Shown: positions 23,300 to 35,600 of the stretch, piece by piece | Position numbering within the stretch: position 1 is the first letter of the stretch | Layout: the number at the start of each line of letters is the position of its first letter | Source of the DNA: Ascidia mentula | Lineage: Eukaryota > Chordata > Ascidiacea > Phlebobranchia > Ascidiidae | Direction: 5' to 3' | Length of the DNA stretch: 64,000 bases | NCBI GenBank assembly: GCA_947561715.1 | Contig: OX387198.1 | Span: 248,001 to 312,000 of the forward strand | Program-made: the position numbers and the translations under genes | The notes under the pieces: generated by a model | Told to the model about the DNA's origin: nothing | The model's input: the letters and a program-made list of their open reading frames with translations, nothing else | Database searches by the model: none

Positions 23300-23634
23300 A
23301 GAATTGTAATCAGTATTCTACAGCAATGCCTAACTCCGTCTGCGTCCTTTGTTCCGTTTCCAGTTGTTTTGGGAATTTGGTCTGGAAATACGCGTGCTAC
23401 ACTTTATACAGCGAAAAACTTAACAATACCACACACAAAAATCCTCGGACGTTCGCTTGTCCTTGAGGTGGAATGTAAACGGAGGGAATTCGATATACCT
23501 CCTAACGACGGAAGCTCGAGAACGATTGAGTTCCACAAGAGAGTTTGCGTAGCGTACGTGTAGACTGCTTTGATGTTACAAGTCTGAAAGTTACATTTGC
23601 ATATTTGTAAACAGATTACTCGGCTCACACAATC
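23300..23634 (+). promoter_or_regulatory. Conserved block upstream of the TPR-gene start, unit 1
   Basis: This stretch lies between the first seen MADD exon (minus strand) and the ATG at 23,635 (plus strand) and is almost unchanged in unit 2 (59,780-60,113). It contains short open frames on both strands, but the differences between units change amino acids as often as not, so I do not call a gene. It is the natural place for a promoter or 5' UTR. No TATA box stands out. Confidence 0.35.
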
Positions 23635-26600
23635 ATGGAAATTCATTCAGATGTAAGTAATGCATGCTTACAAATATAGAAATCCTTGTATACATTACCT
23701 AACTCTTACAATACTTGTAGTTAACGTCTAAGCAAAGTTCTTGCGAATTTATAACTTAGGCTACCTAATACGTAAAAATGTGAATTGTCTGCTAATTTCA
23801 ACAGATACCTATGTTGACTTAACTTAATAAGCAGATCCGTGATTAGTTTTTCCAGCGCATACCCAGCCAATTCATCAAAACATATAACTGTGCATATTGG
23901 ATTGCTTGACTAACGTTTGTAGTTATTTTCTCATTCAAATACGGTAATTCGAACGTGCAATGCTATACGCATATACTTTATAATAAAGGAAAAAATTCTG
24001 TCGCTTGTTTTGTAACAAACTGTGCTGGTTTGAATTAAGATTGGTAAAGACTTATTTCAACACTAGCAATATAAGACAGAGGTCAAATCAATGAGACAGA
24101 ACGCAGTGAAATCAGATGCTTCGTATTAAGTTGCCGCTGCCGACGCAAGGCTTTTGTGCACCCTGTGGAAAAATACAATTGTTTCCAACTTTTTTCTTTT
24201 TCTCTTGTGTCGATAATTTCGTGTGATCCAATCGTATCTGGAATCGCCATTGTTGACGTCACTGAATGAAAGCGAAGATATTCGAATGTGTTTGTCGTTT
24301 GGTGAATTGAGACGCCGTATTGTTGTTTGTCGCGTTCCGCTAAACTGTCTCTGGTTTCTTAATCACCATTTTGAGCGCATCCAAGATAATAATTATTAAG
24401 TCCTTGCATTCTCCCCTACCGAGTTTGTCAGCCTTGAACAATAAACGTTGTGGGTTAAGAAAGGGTGAAAAAGAGAACGAACGACACGAGAAGTTTCTGG
24501 AAAGATAGACTGAGGAACAACGCACAAAAAAGCACACGGAAAATACACGATGACGTTTTGCATATTTGGTGGTTTAAACTTTTTTGTAAAGTTGTTTATA
24601 CTTTGTGCGCATTTGAAAACACAATCTGAGGCATGCAAGAAATACACAAACATAAAAAATGCGACATTCATTTTTCATGGTAAAAAGTAGCAAGACGTTC
24701 GTGAACACCACCTGGCAACAACGTTTGTTTTGTTAGGTTTGGCTGTGACGTGTTTATGGGCGTCGTTTAGTTCGACAGTCTCTGCGGGAGCTACTGGAGC
24801 TGAGAGGTGCTGTAGCGGGCGCGAAACTGCACATATCATTGTCGCAGTGTCACCGTATCGAAACCAAATAACAAAGAAAGTATTTTTAGTACTCGATGTT
24901 GTGGGACGTAGAATAGGATTTGGACTAAGACGAATAAATTAAACTGTGACATAAAATTACACCCAAGCAAGGGTTATGACCGAATCCACAACCGAGATAA
25001 CATAACAAGAATAGAATGTGTGCATCATTTTCGATAGAATTGAAGGGACGCTCATGTCGGCGGTTTTAGTTTGCTTAAAAAAATGTTCATCCGGACAATC
25101 ATAGTGTGGAATCGGTGGCCACACAAAATATCTGTCAGTTGACATGCATTTGCCTCATTGCACTTGATATGTTTCATGTTTTGGTGAAGCGTCCGCATTT
25201 GATGACTTATTGAATCATTAAGAGCTTGAACCGAGGTACAATAACTTACGACTTGGTAGTGACCATCTTTTGTTATGAACCACTTTGTTATTTGTCGTTA
25301 CGATTGTATCAATTAATTGATCAAATTTTCGTTGCTAAATAATGCTCTTCTGGTAAAATTTTCCTATCCACAGAAACGAACAATTTCATATGAGACATTC
25401 AGTTGCTGCAGGTTGTTTTTCATTTACGATATGTTGAAAATTTACTTAGGCTCCAAAGTAAGCCTGCCGGTGATCTCTTTCTTCAGCAGTTTTCGCCAAA
25501 TCAGGTCTGTACACTGTGAAGAGTGCTCTCACGTCTCCCTTCTTTGCTTTCTTCTTAGTCCAGATACATTTAGGCACAGCGCAGTAAGTTCCTGGCATTG
25601 TTATTAACTGTCTTTACTGAAAAGAAACAAAGCCAAAAGAATTTTCAACAACGTTTTGGTATTTTTAACATTTTTTCAACCACACTGACAACAAAACCGC
25701 ACCATGACTGCCAGTGTTTGGTTGAATGAGCAAAGATACACGGCTGTTGCCAGGGCGATTTTCAGCGTGTTTCAGGCAGTTTTAGTTTGGTTTTCAGGGT
25801 TTCTAGTCAGGCAGTCAATTGGTAGAGGGTGCTGTTGAAAATCTTTCAAAATATTGAGGTGGATTTTGTGGATAAATGAATTACAGAAAGTCCACTCTAT
25901 TTGTGATTTTCTGTTAGATTTTCACGTCTTATCAATATATTCTGGTCCAAATTATTTGAGCGACAACTACCTTAATCGCTCTATTTTTGGCTAAAAAAGC
26001 AGAAAAAAATGTAGGTTTGTTTTGTGAAAAAATGAATCACAGAAAGTACCCTCCATTTGCAACAAAGTAAAGTCACCAACCCTCCTCTACACAATGCAAT
26101 CAGAATTAGTTGTCTCATAACTGTTTTTGCCCAACCCAACTATTTTGATGACTTATTTTACATCTTAATTGAATAATGGAAATCAGAATCAGATAAAATT
26201 ATTGCAGAATAATTATGGGAGTAGTTTGTGTTATTAACACAGGACAGAATATTCGTGCGTTAATTTGAAATATAATTTGTGTTGATGTTGTATTTATTTC
26301 TGTGCAGAATCCGAAGCTTCAGTCGGACAAGTTTGGCGAACATGAACAAGTGGATGGATCAGAAAGCAATGGTAAAGTTTGGATATCACTGTGTGTTGTT
26401 TCTGTAAAACTCTACACTTGTGTGTACATCCTTTGGTCCGTATGTGTTCCAAATGCATGAAGAATTAAGTAGGAAAACATGCGTGTTACCACAATCCCCT
26501 AGGTAACTTTGAAACACTTCACTAGGTGGTACGCGTCGAAATTGTTCACCTCCAAGTGGTATGCAACCATATAAAGGTTGGGAATCACTGCACTACACAG

Positions 26601-29600
26601 TGGACCATGATCTAATATTTGTATTTTATTTAACTTTCACCACTTCATCTTACATTTTCCGAAAAATATTAAAACCGAATTAAATTTTAGAAGTGACAGC
26701 AAGAAATGGAGAGAGTGAAATTCCATCAGTTGTTGGCGCATCGCCCGAAACAACCACTGTTGATAAGGTACAACAGCAAGGAAATGTTGAGCAAAGTTCA
26801 CCACAGGAAACAGGTAAAATAATATAACTGAACCTCATGTAGTTTGTACATGCAAAAATGTTGGGTGTAGTTGATAATTGTAGAGCATGTGGTGGCGTAC
26901 GGCACAAGAGCAATGAAATAACAAACCTATGGTTGAACACTCACGCACTGTAGTTTAATACAAACTGAGCAGACACTAAATTGTTTTTAGGTTAGTTTAC
27001 TATTAACTTTAAAATTCCAACTCTCTATCTCTAAAATAGGTTTCTTTATCAAATTTTATTGCTGTTGTACTTTTTGCCGACATGCCTGTGCGTACAACCT
27101 CAGTCCGTGATGTCACAATGACGTCATTGATTGTGTGTTTGTGCGGCCTGTCCCAACTTTTATGGTGATGTATTTTGGTGGTTTCCCCACTTTGGGATAC
27201 TTTAAACACATATACTCTAGGGTTTTTCCACTTATACCCAAAATGTGTTCATATTAACCGTGAACTTGGTTAATTTGTATGGTAACTTGCTTCATGCTTC
27301 ACTGCCCATCTGAAAGATGTTTGCAGACCATGGTCGAAGGCATCATGTGGCTTCTGGTTGGGTTGTCCCTGGCGAAAAACATACATCGCTCTATTAACGC
27401 CACTGATTGAAACATCCACTTTTGCCACAAAATGTTTGAGTAAATGAAATATCAAGAAGTTTGGCATAACTGAGTCTGGGATTATTTTAATCTACACGTC
27501 CAACAAATTGCTCCATTATTTTGTTAAATAATCTGAGATAAGACAATGATAACATGTTGTAATTTAAACTAACGCCCACGTAAGTTTAGAGAAAGCAGTG
27601 GTTTCTGCACACCAAGTGTAAGTTCAGTACAAACATATAAATATGACAAGTCAGGTAAGACTTGCTTTTTTCTCATCTTTCTCTCTCTAACATGTTTGGC
27701 GGAAACTTACATGTGTTTAACTCATTTTCTTGAAAGTAAACCAACACAAACAAATGTTTAGTAGTTTGCACGTCATAGACAAAGGTTTATTTTTGCAACA
27801 AGAAACTTTTTGGTGTCCTACGCCAAATACGTTCCCACCAAACCATACCCGACTTGTCTACGTAAGTCTAAGAGAGAGAGACGAGAAAAAGGCGAGTCTT
27901 ACCTGACTTGTCTACGTAAGTATTTTTTCCAACTTTTCCTCAAAGTATTTATTCCCAGCATATGTTGGTGTTGCAGCAAGTCCATGGTTTCATTGACAAC
28001 AATTGTGTTTTAAAGAAACAAGTGGGAGAGATCGATCCTCAGCACTTGATGATGTCACCGACGACCAACTGAGTTCGGAATCTACATCGGGACAAACTGA
28101 TCATCTCCAACATACAGGTTAGGAAAACATTGAAATAATCTTGTGATTTTTACCAACCTTGCGGTTTTAGAAATTTATTCCAAATTAATAAGGTATTACA
28201 GAATGCCACAATAAGACACACAGATAATAATTATTCAATTTAGTTGTAATGGAGGAATGAGTGAATACAATAATGAGAGCTGCAGACCGGTTTGCACACT
28301 GTTTCTACCTATTATTTGCAGAACATATTCTTGGTAAAGTGTAATATTTGTCCTGACGACTGTTCAGCTTGCTTGCCAATAACGGTTGCTTGGTCTTGTT
28401 ACTTATGTTGGCTACAGTGGAGGGGGCATAAAAAGTCCTGGGGGATATTTAGGCAATTATTCAGTAATTCCTCGGTCCAAAACTTATTTTCATAGAAATA
28501 CAAATATGTAGCCTGTGACATTGGTTTAAACATTTGTGTAGATGCCAAAAAATCCAAGCCCAGTTTTTTGAGAAAGATCTTCCCTCGGTTTGGAAAGAAA
28601 GACTCCCCCAACCACCCAGGTAACATTAAGAATGACCACTCTACACTGGATGGTAATTCTAATTTATTATTGGCTGATGGCAATCCATTTTATAGTTGGG
28701 TAATTGGCAATAGATTCATTTAAGAATTTACATATACACTTTGTGGCCTTCAGATCATCATGCTTGCAGTCTTTACTGCAGTTTAAACTTGAAACAGACT
28801 TGTACCAAAAACTGTTGGTCTTTAAACTTTTATTCCAATAATCTTTCTTCACAAGGCCCTGATGGAGGTCAAAGTTCATCTGGTGTTAAAGTACAACAAC
28901 AATCCCATGCTACAGAGAATCGTCAACAAGAACAAGGTACATAACAGTAGCAAAATAGCAATAATAACAATTAAGCTGCAGACAGTAGTCCATTAGAGCT
29001 GTTTTGACCTGTAAGGATTTAAAAGTATCACAAAGTGGAAAATTCTCTGCTAGTTTAAAAGCTAGTTTTCTGTTACAGTCATTAGTTGCAGTGATGAGAC
29101 CTAACATGTGAAGCAGTTTGCACTACTGTCTGCATCTCATGGTAATGTGTCAGTCAAGCTGGTCAATTTATCCTAACGCTTTTAAACATATTGTGACTCA
29201 TCACAAGTCAGACAAAACTTCATGAAAATAGTTTAAATTTCTGTAAACTTAATCTTTTATAATTTGCATACCTTTTTTTGTTGTATTTGTAGAAAATAAG
29301 TTAATCTTTGCTGTCAAATTGAAATAACAACAATAACAACCTCCCACATGTTAGCTGTAGAAAATGAAACTATTTTCACCATAGACCAGGGGTCAACAAA
29401 CTACGGTTTACGGGTTTAATTAAAATTATTTACAAAACTAAACTTTGAGATAATTGATCTGTAACTATGGCAATTGTGCAGACTCAACTAGATCCAAGTC
29501 CAGTTTTTTGAGAAAGATCTTCCCTCGGTTTGGAAAGAAAGACTCCCCCAACCACCCTGGTAACATTAAGAATGTCCGCTCTACACTGAATGGTAATTCT

Positions 29601-32600
29601 AATTTATTATTGTCTGATGACCAAGTCATTATAACATTTATGTTTATGGCAATCAAATCTATGAAATTCAGTTTCCAAGGTCAACTGCAATATTGCATGT
29701 TGTGGAGGGGGCATGAACAGTCCTGGAGCGCTGCTTATGTATCTTTGGTATATTAGTGAAAACAGTAGGCCTGCAAAAGAAAACAGCAATCCACCAATTT
29801 TTTTAACCTAAGTCAGACGTTAAATTCAATGAGAAACCTATTTATACACTGATAGCATGTTGTAAATTAACATAACGCACTCCTAAGCTCAGAGAAAACA
29901 GTGGTTTCTGCATGTCAAGGTGATTTTACAGGGGGTGTGTGCGTTTCTCACGACTCTGAGATTCACTTTCCGATTAGGAGACAGGAAAGAGTACTCTCTC
30001 AGTTACTTACACACTGCACAAACCGCGCCGCAAGCATTTCAAACATTCACGTGTTGTTGTATCGGGTATCGTCGCTGTATGGCAAAGTGATCTGGTTGAT
30101 GTGCAATCACTGTCATCTCGAAACCGTGGTGAGCGTTATTTGGTGACCATCATCCATGTTTTTTCGGAATACGTTTGGGTTTGTTGGCATTAAAAGAAAA
30201 ACGGGTTCAAATCTTGTCCGTGTTTTCGACCACGTGATGCGAGCAAGCGGACGTCAACAGGATCTGTTACAAACCGATGCGGGTCGTGAGTTTTTCAACG
30301 GGGTCTTTCAGGCTTTCCAGGCATCGAATTCGATTTTACGTCACATACGATTAGGAAACGAAAGCGTCGGTCGTGGAACGATTTAATCGCACGCTGAAAG
30401 ATCGGGTGTGGCGATATTTGACGAGCGTCGACAGTGAAAAGTTTATCGTGACGCAAATACTGGCGAGTTACAATCACTTCCATCATCGTAGCAATGGCAT
30501 GACCCTGGTCGCGGTCAGTCATGCGAACGAGGAAGAAGTTTGGAATAATTTGTACGGTGAGCAGCCATGTCCGGATACCTGTGCGCTTCCCACCGATGCA
30601 CCTGTTCGCGTTACTTTCGCCACAGCTCGCTTTAAAAAGACTACGTTCGCCAGTAGAGTCAGGATATATTTTTTATCTATTAGCGGCGTAGTGGGCGCCC
30701 ACCGACTTACAAAGTGCGTGATCACAGCGGTGACATTATGAAGGGGAAGTTTTACGAGCAGGAATTACAGCATGTTCGTGACCCGTTTGATATTTGGCAC
30801 AGTGGAAGCACGCTTCGGTATACGCTCGAAGCCGGCCATTATGAAACGGGTCTAATTCTGGTGCAACGAATGCGACAGTAGAAGGATTACAAGATCAAGC
30901 GCCTGGCCGGTCACACTGCACACGTTCCTGAAGTTTTTGCAGTAACGCTTTCACCCCAACTCGCCTCTATGCTTGGTTTCGAGCGCACCGAACTGCCACC
31001 AGGCCAGCATACGAGCGTGCATCCATGCGAAGTTTCCTCGGATTTTTCGGCGATATTCGTCCACACAGACATCGTACAGTCGCGCTCTGTTGGTAATACC
31101 ATGAGCCCGCTGCTGGAGATCGTTCCGGCTGAGCGTGAAATCGGCAAAACGCATCGAGTGCGCTACACGCGTTTGGCTTAACATCCGGTTCGCGTGCGAC
31201 GATTCGACCCCATCGAAATGGCTTCATATGACGATAGACGCAAACCGATATCATTTCAAGCAGGTGACGTGATTGTGACGTTACACTTTCGCAAGAAGTC
31301 GTTACGCCTTTTACCATGTCTTGCCAAAAGCCGTACAACGCCGAGGCCGACATTGATTGAGCGGATTGTTCGCGAGTTTGGGGCGCGCCGTGTTGCCTGT
31401 TCTGAAGTCGAGCGCGCGGCAAGTAGGAAAACAGTTTTTAGTTTTGCTTTGGCTTCTTGCAGGGGAAACACCCAATGAAAGCGATTGCGCATTAGTTGCG
31501 CCGCTTTGTAATGTATTTGACCAAGGTAATCTGTGAACCTGTCAATCAACTCTTGCGGTTGGCCTGTTGTGACGAAACACTCACCTTGTTCGAACTCAGG
31601 TACGTCACTGCACACGGAAACGTTGAGAGGAATGTGTACAGCTTGGCATTCCGTATTATCCGTTCTTCCGTGTAAATTATGCTGACTCAGCATCGCCTCG
31701 AAGTCATAGCAAATCACAAATGAATAAAAGCGATGTTGCGGCGGTAAGTCAATGCCGCACAGTTTCAAGCGTTCGAAAATCGTTGGTCTGATGGAAAATG
31801 CGCCACTTGAAAATATCTCACGTGTGACAAGAAAACACGTTTTCTGGTGTTGTGTACAGCGGTCAGCCCAAGTAAAGGTTACTTTGCACATCGGACAAGC
31901 AAAGGTCGATGCGTACGTAGAAAAAGAGACAGAAATGATCGTTTGTTAAATCCAGGTTCATGATCGTTGTGCGCTATTTCTTAGCCGTTGAAAACTTCGG
32001 TTTAAAATATCGCACGCTCCCAGCCCCTTTAGCCTGAAGACGTTGATATTTAAACCAAAGCACATTTTCCGCCTGTGAATTTCAGTCATAACTCGGTGGC
32101 GATGCGACCAAGGCTACCGCCCTATGGCATCTTCAGGTGCGATACATCGAAAAACACATAGGTTGTCTGTGATCGGTCGACCGTCAATCGTTTCATGAAA
32201 TGTGATGAGACCCGTGTTGAGCGGGAGAAACCTCGGTAAATTGACTGGATTTCCTATCCAGGCGTGTGGTGTGTAAAAAACGTAGAAAGCAAGGTTTGTC
32301 AACGCTTCCACTGTCCATTTTGAATCGGGACGCTTTTGCCTGATGATTTCCAAATGATCTGCTCCAGCGAGCTTTTGAAAGAACGCGAAACATCATCCCA
32401 CGAGCGGATCAGAAAAGGTGTGGGGAATTGCATTGTTATCCGACGCATGAAAATATCGTCGTTCCCCAGAATGGTTTCTAACGTGAAACCGAAACTGCAA
32501 TAAATTTTGAAAGTTCTCTGGCCGTCGCCTAATGTGACGTGGACCATGTGATCAACACGTGACCAAACGATCGACAGCGAAAAATTGTACAATGACGTCA

Positions 32601-35600
32601 CACGTCCAATTCGGGCGTCTGCCGGCGGTTGCTCAACGGAAACATATAATTGTCGGTTCGAACTGCCGTCTGCTTGCAAAGCAATCGGTGATTTTGGAGT
32701 TCTGCGACAAATGCAATAACTTCATTCAAATGTAGTAATTATGTGAAACGAGTACTACCTGAAGTCGCTCACGTGTGAGGTCTCCGCGGACGACGGTTTT
32801 TGGCAACGCGTTTGACAAACCAAGATTATTCAATGCGTCATTGTATGCCCACTAATAGATTCCATTGCCCCGAATCCCGGAAACGTATGACTCTGATTCC
32901 GTTCCGAGTAGTCCCCGATACAGCGATCTGGACGCATGTAAAACCCGATGCGATTACAAAGCGTCCCCAAACAGTTAAACCAAGATAATAACACTGCTCT
33001 ACGCCAGTTCCATGCAGGCAATCACCACTTTCGTCGTACATTTATAGCGACAAAGCCATTTGTTTTTTGCTGGGTTTGAACTTTTCTCTTCCAAGTTTAC
33101 GATTTCCACCTCATGTCGTCGGGTTTAAAATTCCACGCCCGTAACCCGCACACGACAAGGTCAAACTGATAATGGTACGAATCGGTAATTGAACCCAATT
33201 ATACCAACATGAATTTCCCACGCCGAGATCAGCTTCAAAAAGCGATACGCGAAATAATTTTCACCGAATGGCATAATTTACGCATGCGACATCAAAAACA
33301 TTGACGAATCACATTTTATTGCAACTGAGCGGCGAATATAATTCACGCAATTACGACCTTTGTAATGACATTAATCACGACGACGTTTAGACGTCGTCCG
33401 AATCATACAGGAATCAATTCAACCGCCATTAAAACGATTTAGCTTTGCAATGGCCGAAATCAAACAAGCTTATGCACATCGAGACGAAAACGGCTAACAA
33501 CTCGATGGACAAGGGTCAGACCGGGGTCATGACTAATAATAGTGTCTCTCTCTCGGCGCTCTCGTTCTGGTTCAGGGAGAATTGTAACGTACTTCCAAAC
33601 TGTCTGCAAATATTTTTTCGTGCGTCATTAGACGATGTAAGTGATTAGGCGAAATATATATCGAAGACGTTTTAATTAACCAAACACTTTACACATGAAA
33701 GTAGTTCAACCTCATACACAAGTTTTGCCATCTCAAAGTTTCATCAACAAGCGTAGATTATATTTAAAAACTGGTGTAATAACAGTGGATTCAGGAGTAA
33801 TGTAAGACTGCCATTAAAAATTAACATTTCGTACAAATTGCCACCGATATCTACAACACATGAACCCAATTTAAAATATTATCTGTAGTGACGTAGTACT
33901 GTAGTGGCGTAGTACTGTAGTGACGTAGTGGTGTATCAGAATATTTAGAAATAATGAGAATTTTTTTTCTCTTTTCATAATTTTAAATGTTTTAATTTCA
34001 GATGTAAACACCAAAATTTATGTGGATTTGTTGAAAAAGCAAAAATATTCCGAAGCAAGTAAAACAAAGAAACAACTTTCAAGGTCACTTGAAGGTCTTG
34101 GGGCAACTGCAGAAGATTTGAAAACAACTGGACGTAAAAAGAGAGGAGAGGGAAAATGTTTGGAATCGATTTTATTGTACGAACTTGGAGGTGAATTTTA
34201 TTCAAGGCATCACGATGACGTGAGAGGGGTGGAAGGTGTGAGGGATTGTGTTCTGGGGTTGTATCTGACATGCAGAGATTTGATGAAAACATCGGATTTG
34301 AATCAAAAACTAGAAAACAAACGAATAATTCGTGGTCACGTGATCCCACTGATGGAAACGATGAGACTCAAAATACAAAATATTAAAAACGTGGAAGAAG
34401 GAATAAAATCTCGAAATGAAGTGTGGAGTTTGCACAGGATTGAATTGAGTCAACTTTCAATCGGAGATTATTCGTCGAGGGAATCAACAATTAAACTTGG
34501 ACTTGAAATGATGAGGAAACAGTTTGGTGAAAACTCAGCAAAGCATCGAGTGTTCGGAGTTTTGTTACACAACTTTGGTGTTGTTTGCATGGAAAAAAAT
34601 CGACTGAACGAAAGCGTCGATTTTTATCAAAAAGCAATCCAAGCTTACAGAATGGCAACAGACATAACTGAGGAGGGAAGAAAGGAGAGGATTGAAGGAA
34701 GTGAAAACAATTTACGACGAATTCAACCAATGTTGAGTCAGTGCAATTATTGATAGAATTTATTGAGAATTACTAAATCATTAGTTTGTATATTCACTCA
34801 CTAATTTCTTTTTTAGTCCATGAATGCTTTATGTTAAGAATGTGGGGTTTGGAATTTTTAAACATACTTTGAGACAGGGATTTGTCAAATACATAAAGTT
34901 TTGTTGCCAAGTCCAACATTGTCCTCCACAGTAATTTTCATGCCTGATAATTTGCCACAAGAATTTGTTGATCTGTTGAACGGCATTAACAGGGGTTGAT
35001 TTAATATATTTGGTATGGTGTTGTAACTATGACATAACTTCATATGATGAAAGTTGTGCTATTATAGGTGAAATAATTTCTTGTTGTAGCAATTCGAGGA
35101 ACTGAAGAGCTTGCAACCACCTCCCGTGACGTCACTCACCATCGGCCATCTAGTGGTGAAACAAACGAGCAGATCGTGCAGAGAACGGTTCACCAAACAG
35201 GTAACCAGAGATTTCTATTATAAAGTAAAATGTTATAATACTGACTCCGTGCATTTAAATTTGGCTCATCACCTCAAGCCTTAAATCAGTGACAGCCACT
35301 CTAACCACTAGTGGTAAGTCTTCCACGTTATACAAAGTAGAACTGGGTTTGGGATCGCTTTCATAAACAAATCAAAATGAATGGCGTCGTTAAAAATGTA
35401 TAGGGACAACCTCAAGGCTGCAACAAAATGTCCAAATATGTAAATAAAGTAAGTCATGCTTTGTCCCAAGTCCATCCCATGTATTATAATTACTATTGAC
35501 TAAAACAAGGGTTGGGATCGTATAAGCCAGGGGAGAAGAACATCCTCACTAGGCTCAATTCCCGCGCTGCCGAAATAATTCCGTAACAACTTTGCGAGCA

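Larger units (their letters stand above)
28278..29138. ncRNA. Degenerate hammerhead-ribozyme relics in introns
   Basis: Three stretches align by eye to the intact hammerhead at 43,889-43,941: 28,278-28,322 (minus sense; AGCTGCAGAC...CACTGTTTCTACCT), 28,974-29,026 (minus sense; AGCTGCAGACAG...CTGTTTTGACCT) and 29,084-29,138 (plus sense; TTGCAGTGATGAGACCT...CTGTCTGCATCT). Each has several core or stem mismatches, so activity is unlikely. They suggest an older repeat family that carried the ribozyme. Confidence 0.45.
1..31170 (+). repeat. Large duplicated unit 1
   Basis: This is the first copy of a direct duplication. Position 1 matches about 31,171, the TPR exon at 3,045 matches 34,002, the TPR exon at 8,635 matches 42,285, the MADD last exon near 18,936 matches about 49,748, the MADD exon at 20,124 matches 56,967, and the exon at 28,016 matches 63,820. 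Order and strand are kept throughout. Single-base divergence looks like a few per cent, with most of the length difference caused by whole insertions or deletions. The left edge lies outside the window, so the unit start here is only the point that pairs with unit 2. An alternative reading is two haplotypes joined end to end by the assembler. Confidence 0.9.

Noticed and set aside
23325-23563. Short plus-strand frames starting at 23,325 and 23,369 just upstream of the TPR-gene start
   Set aside because: Unit 2 has them too, but the differences are mostly amino-acid changing in one frame, no domain is recognised and splice signals are absent. Kept only as a conserved upstream block.
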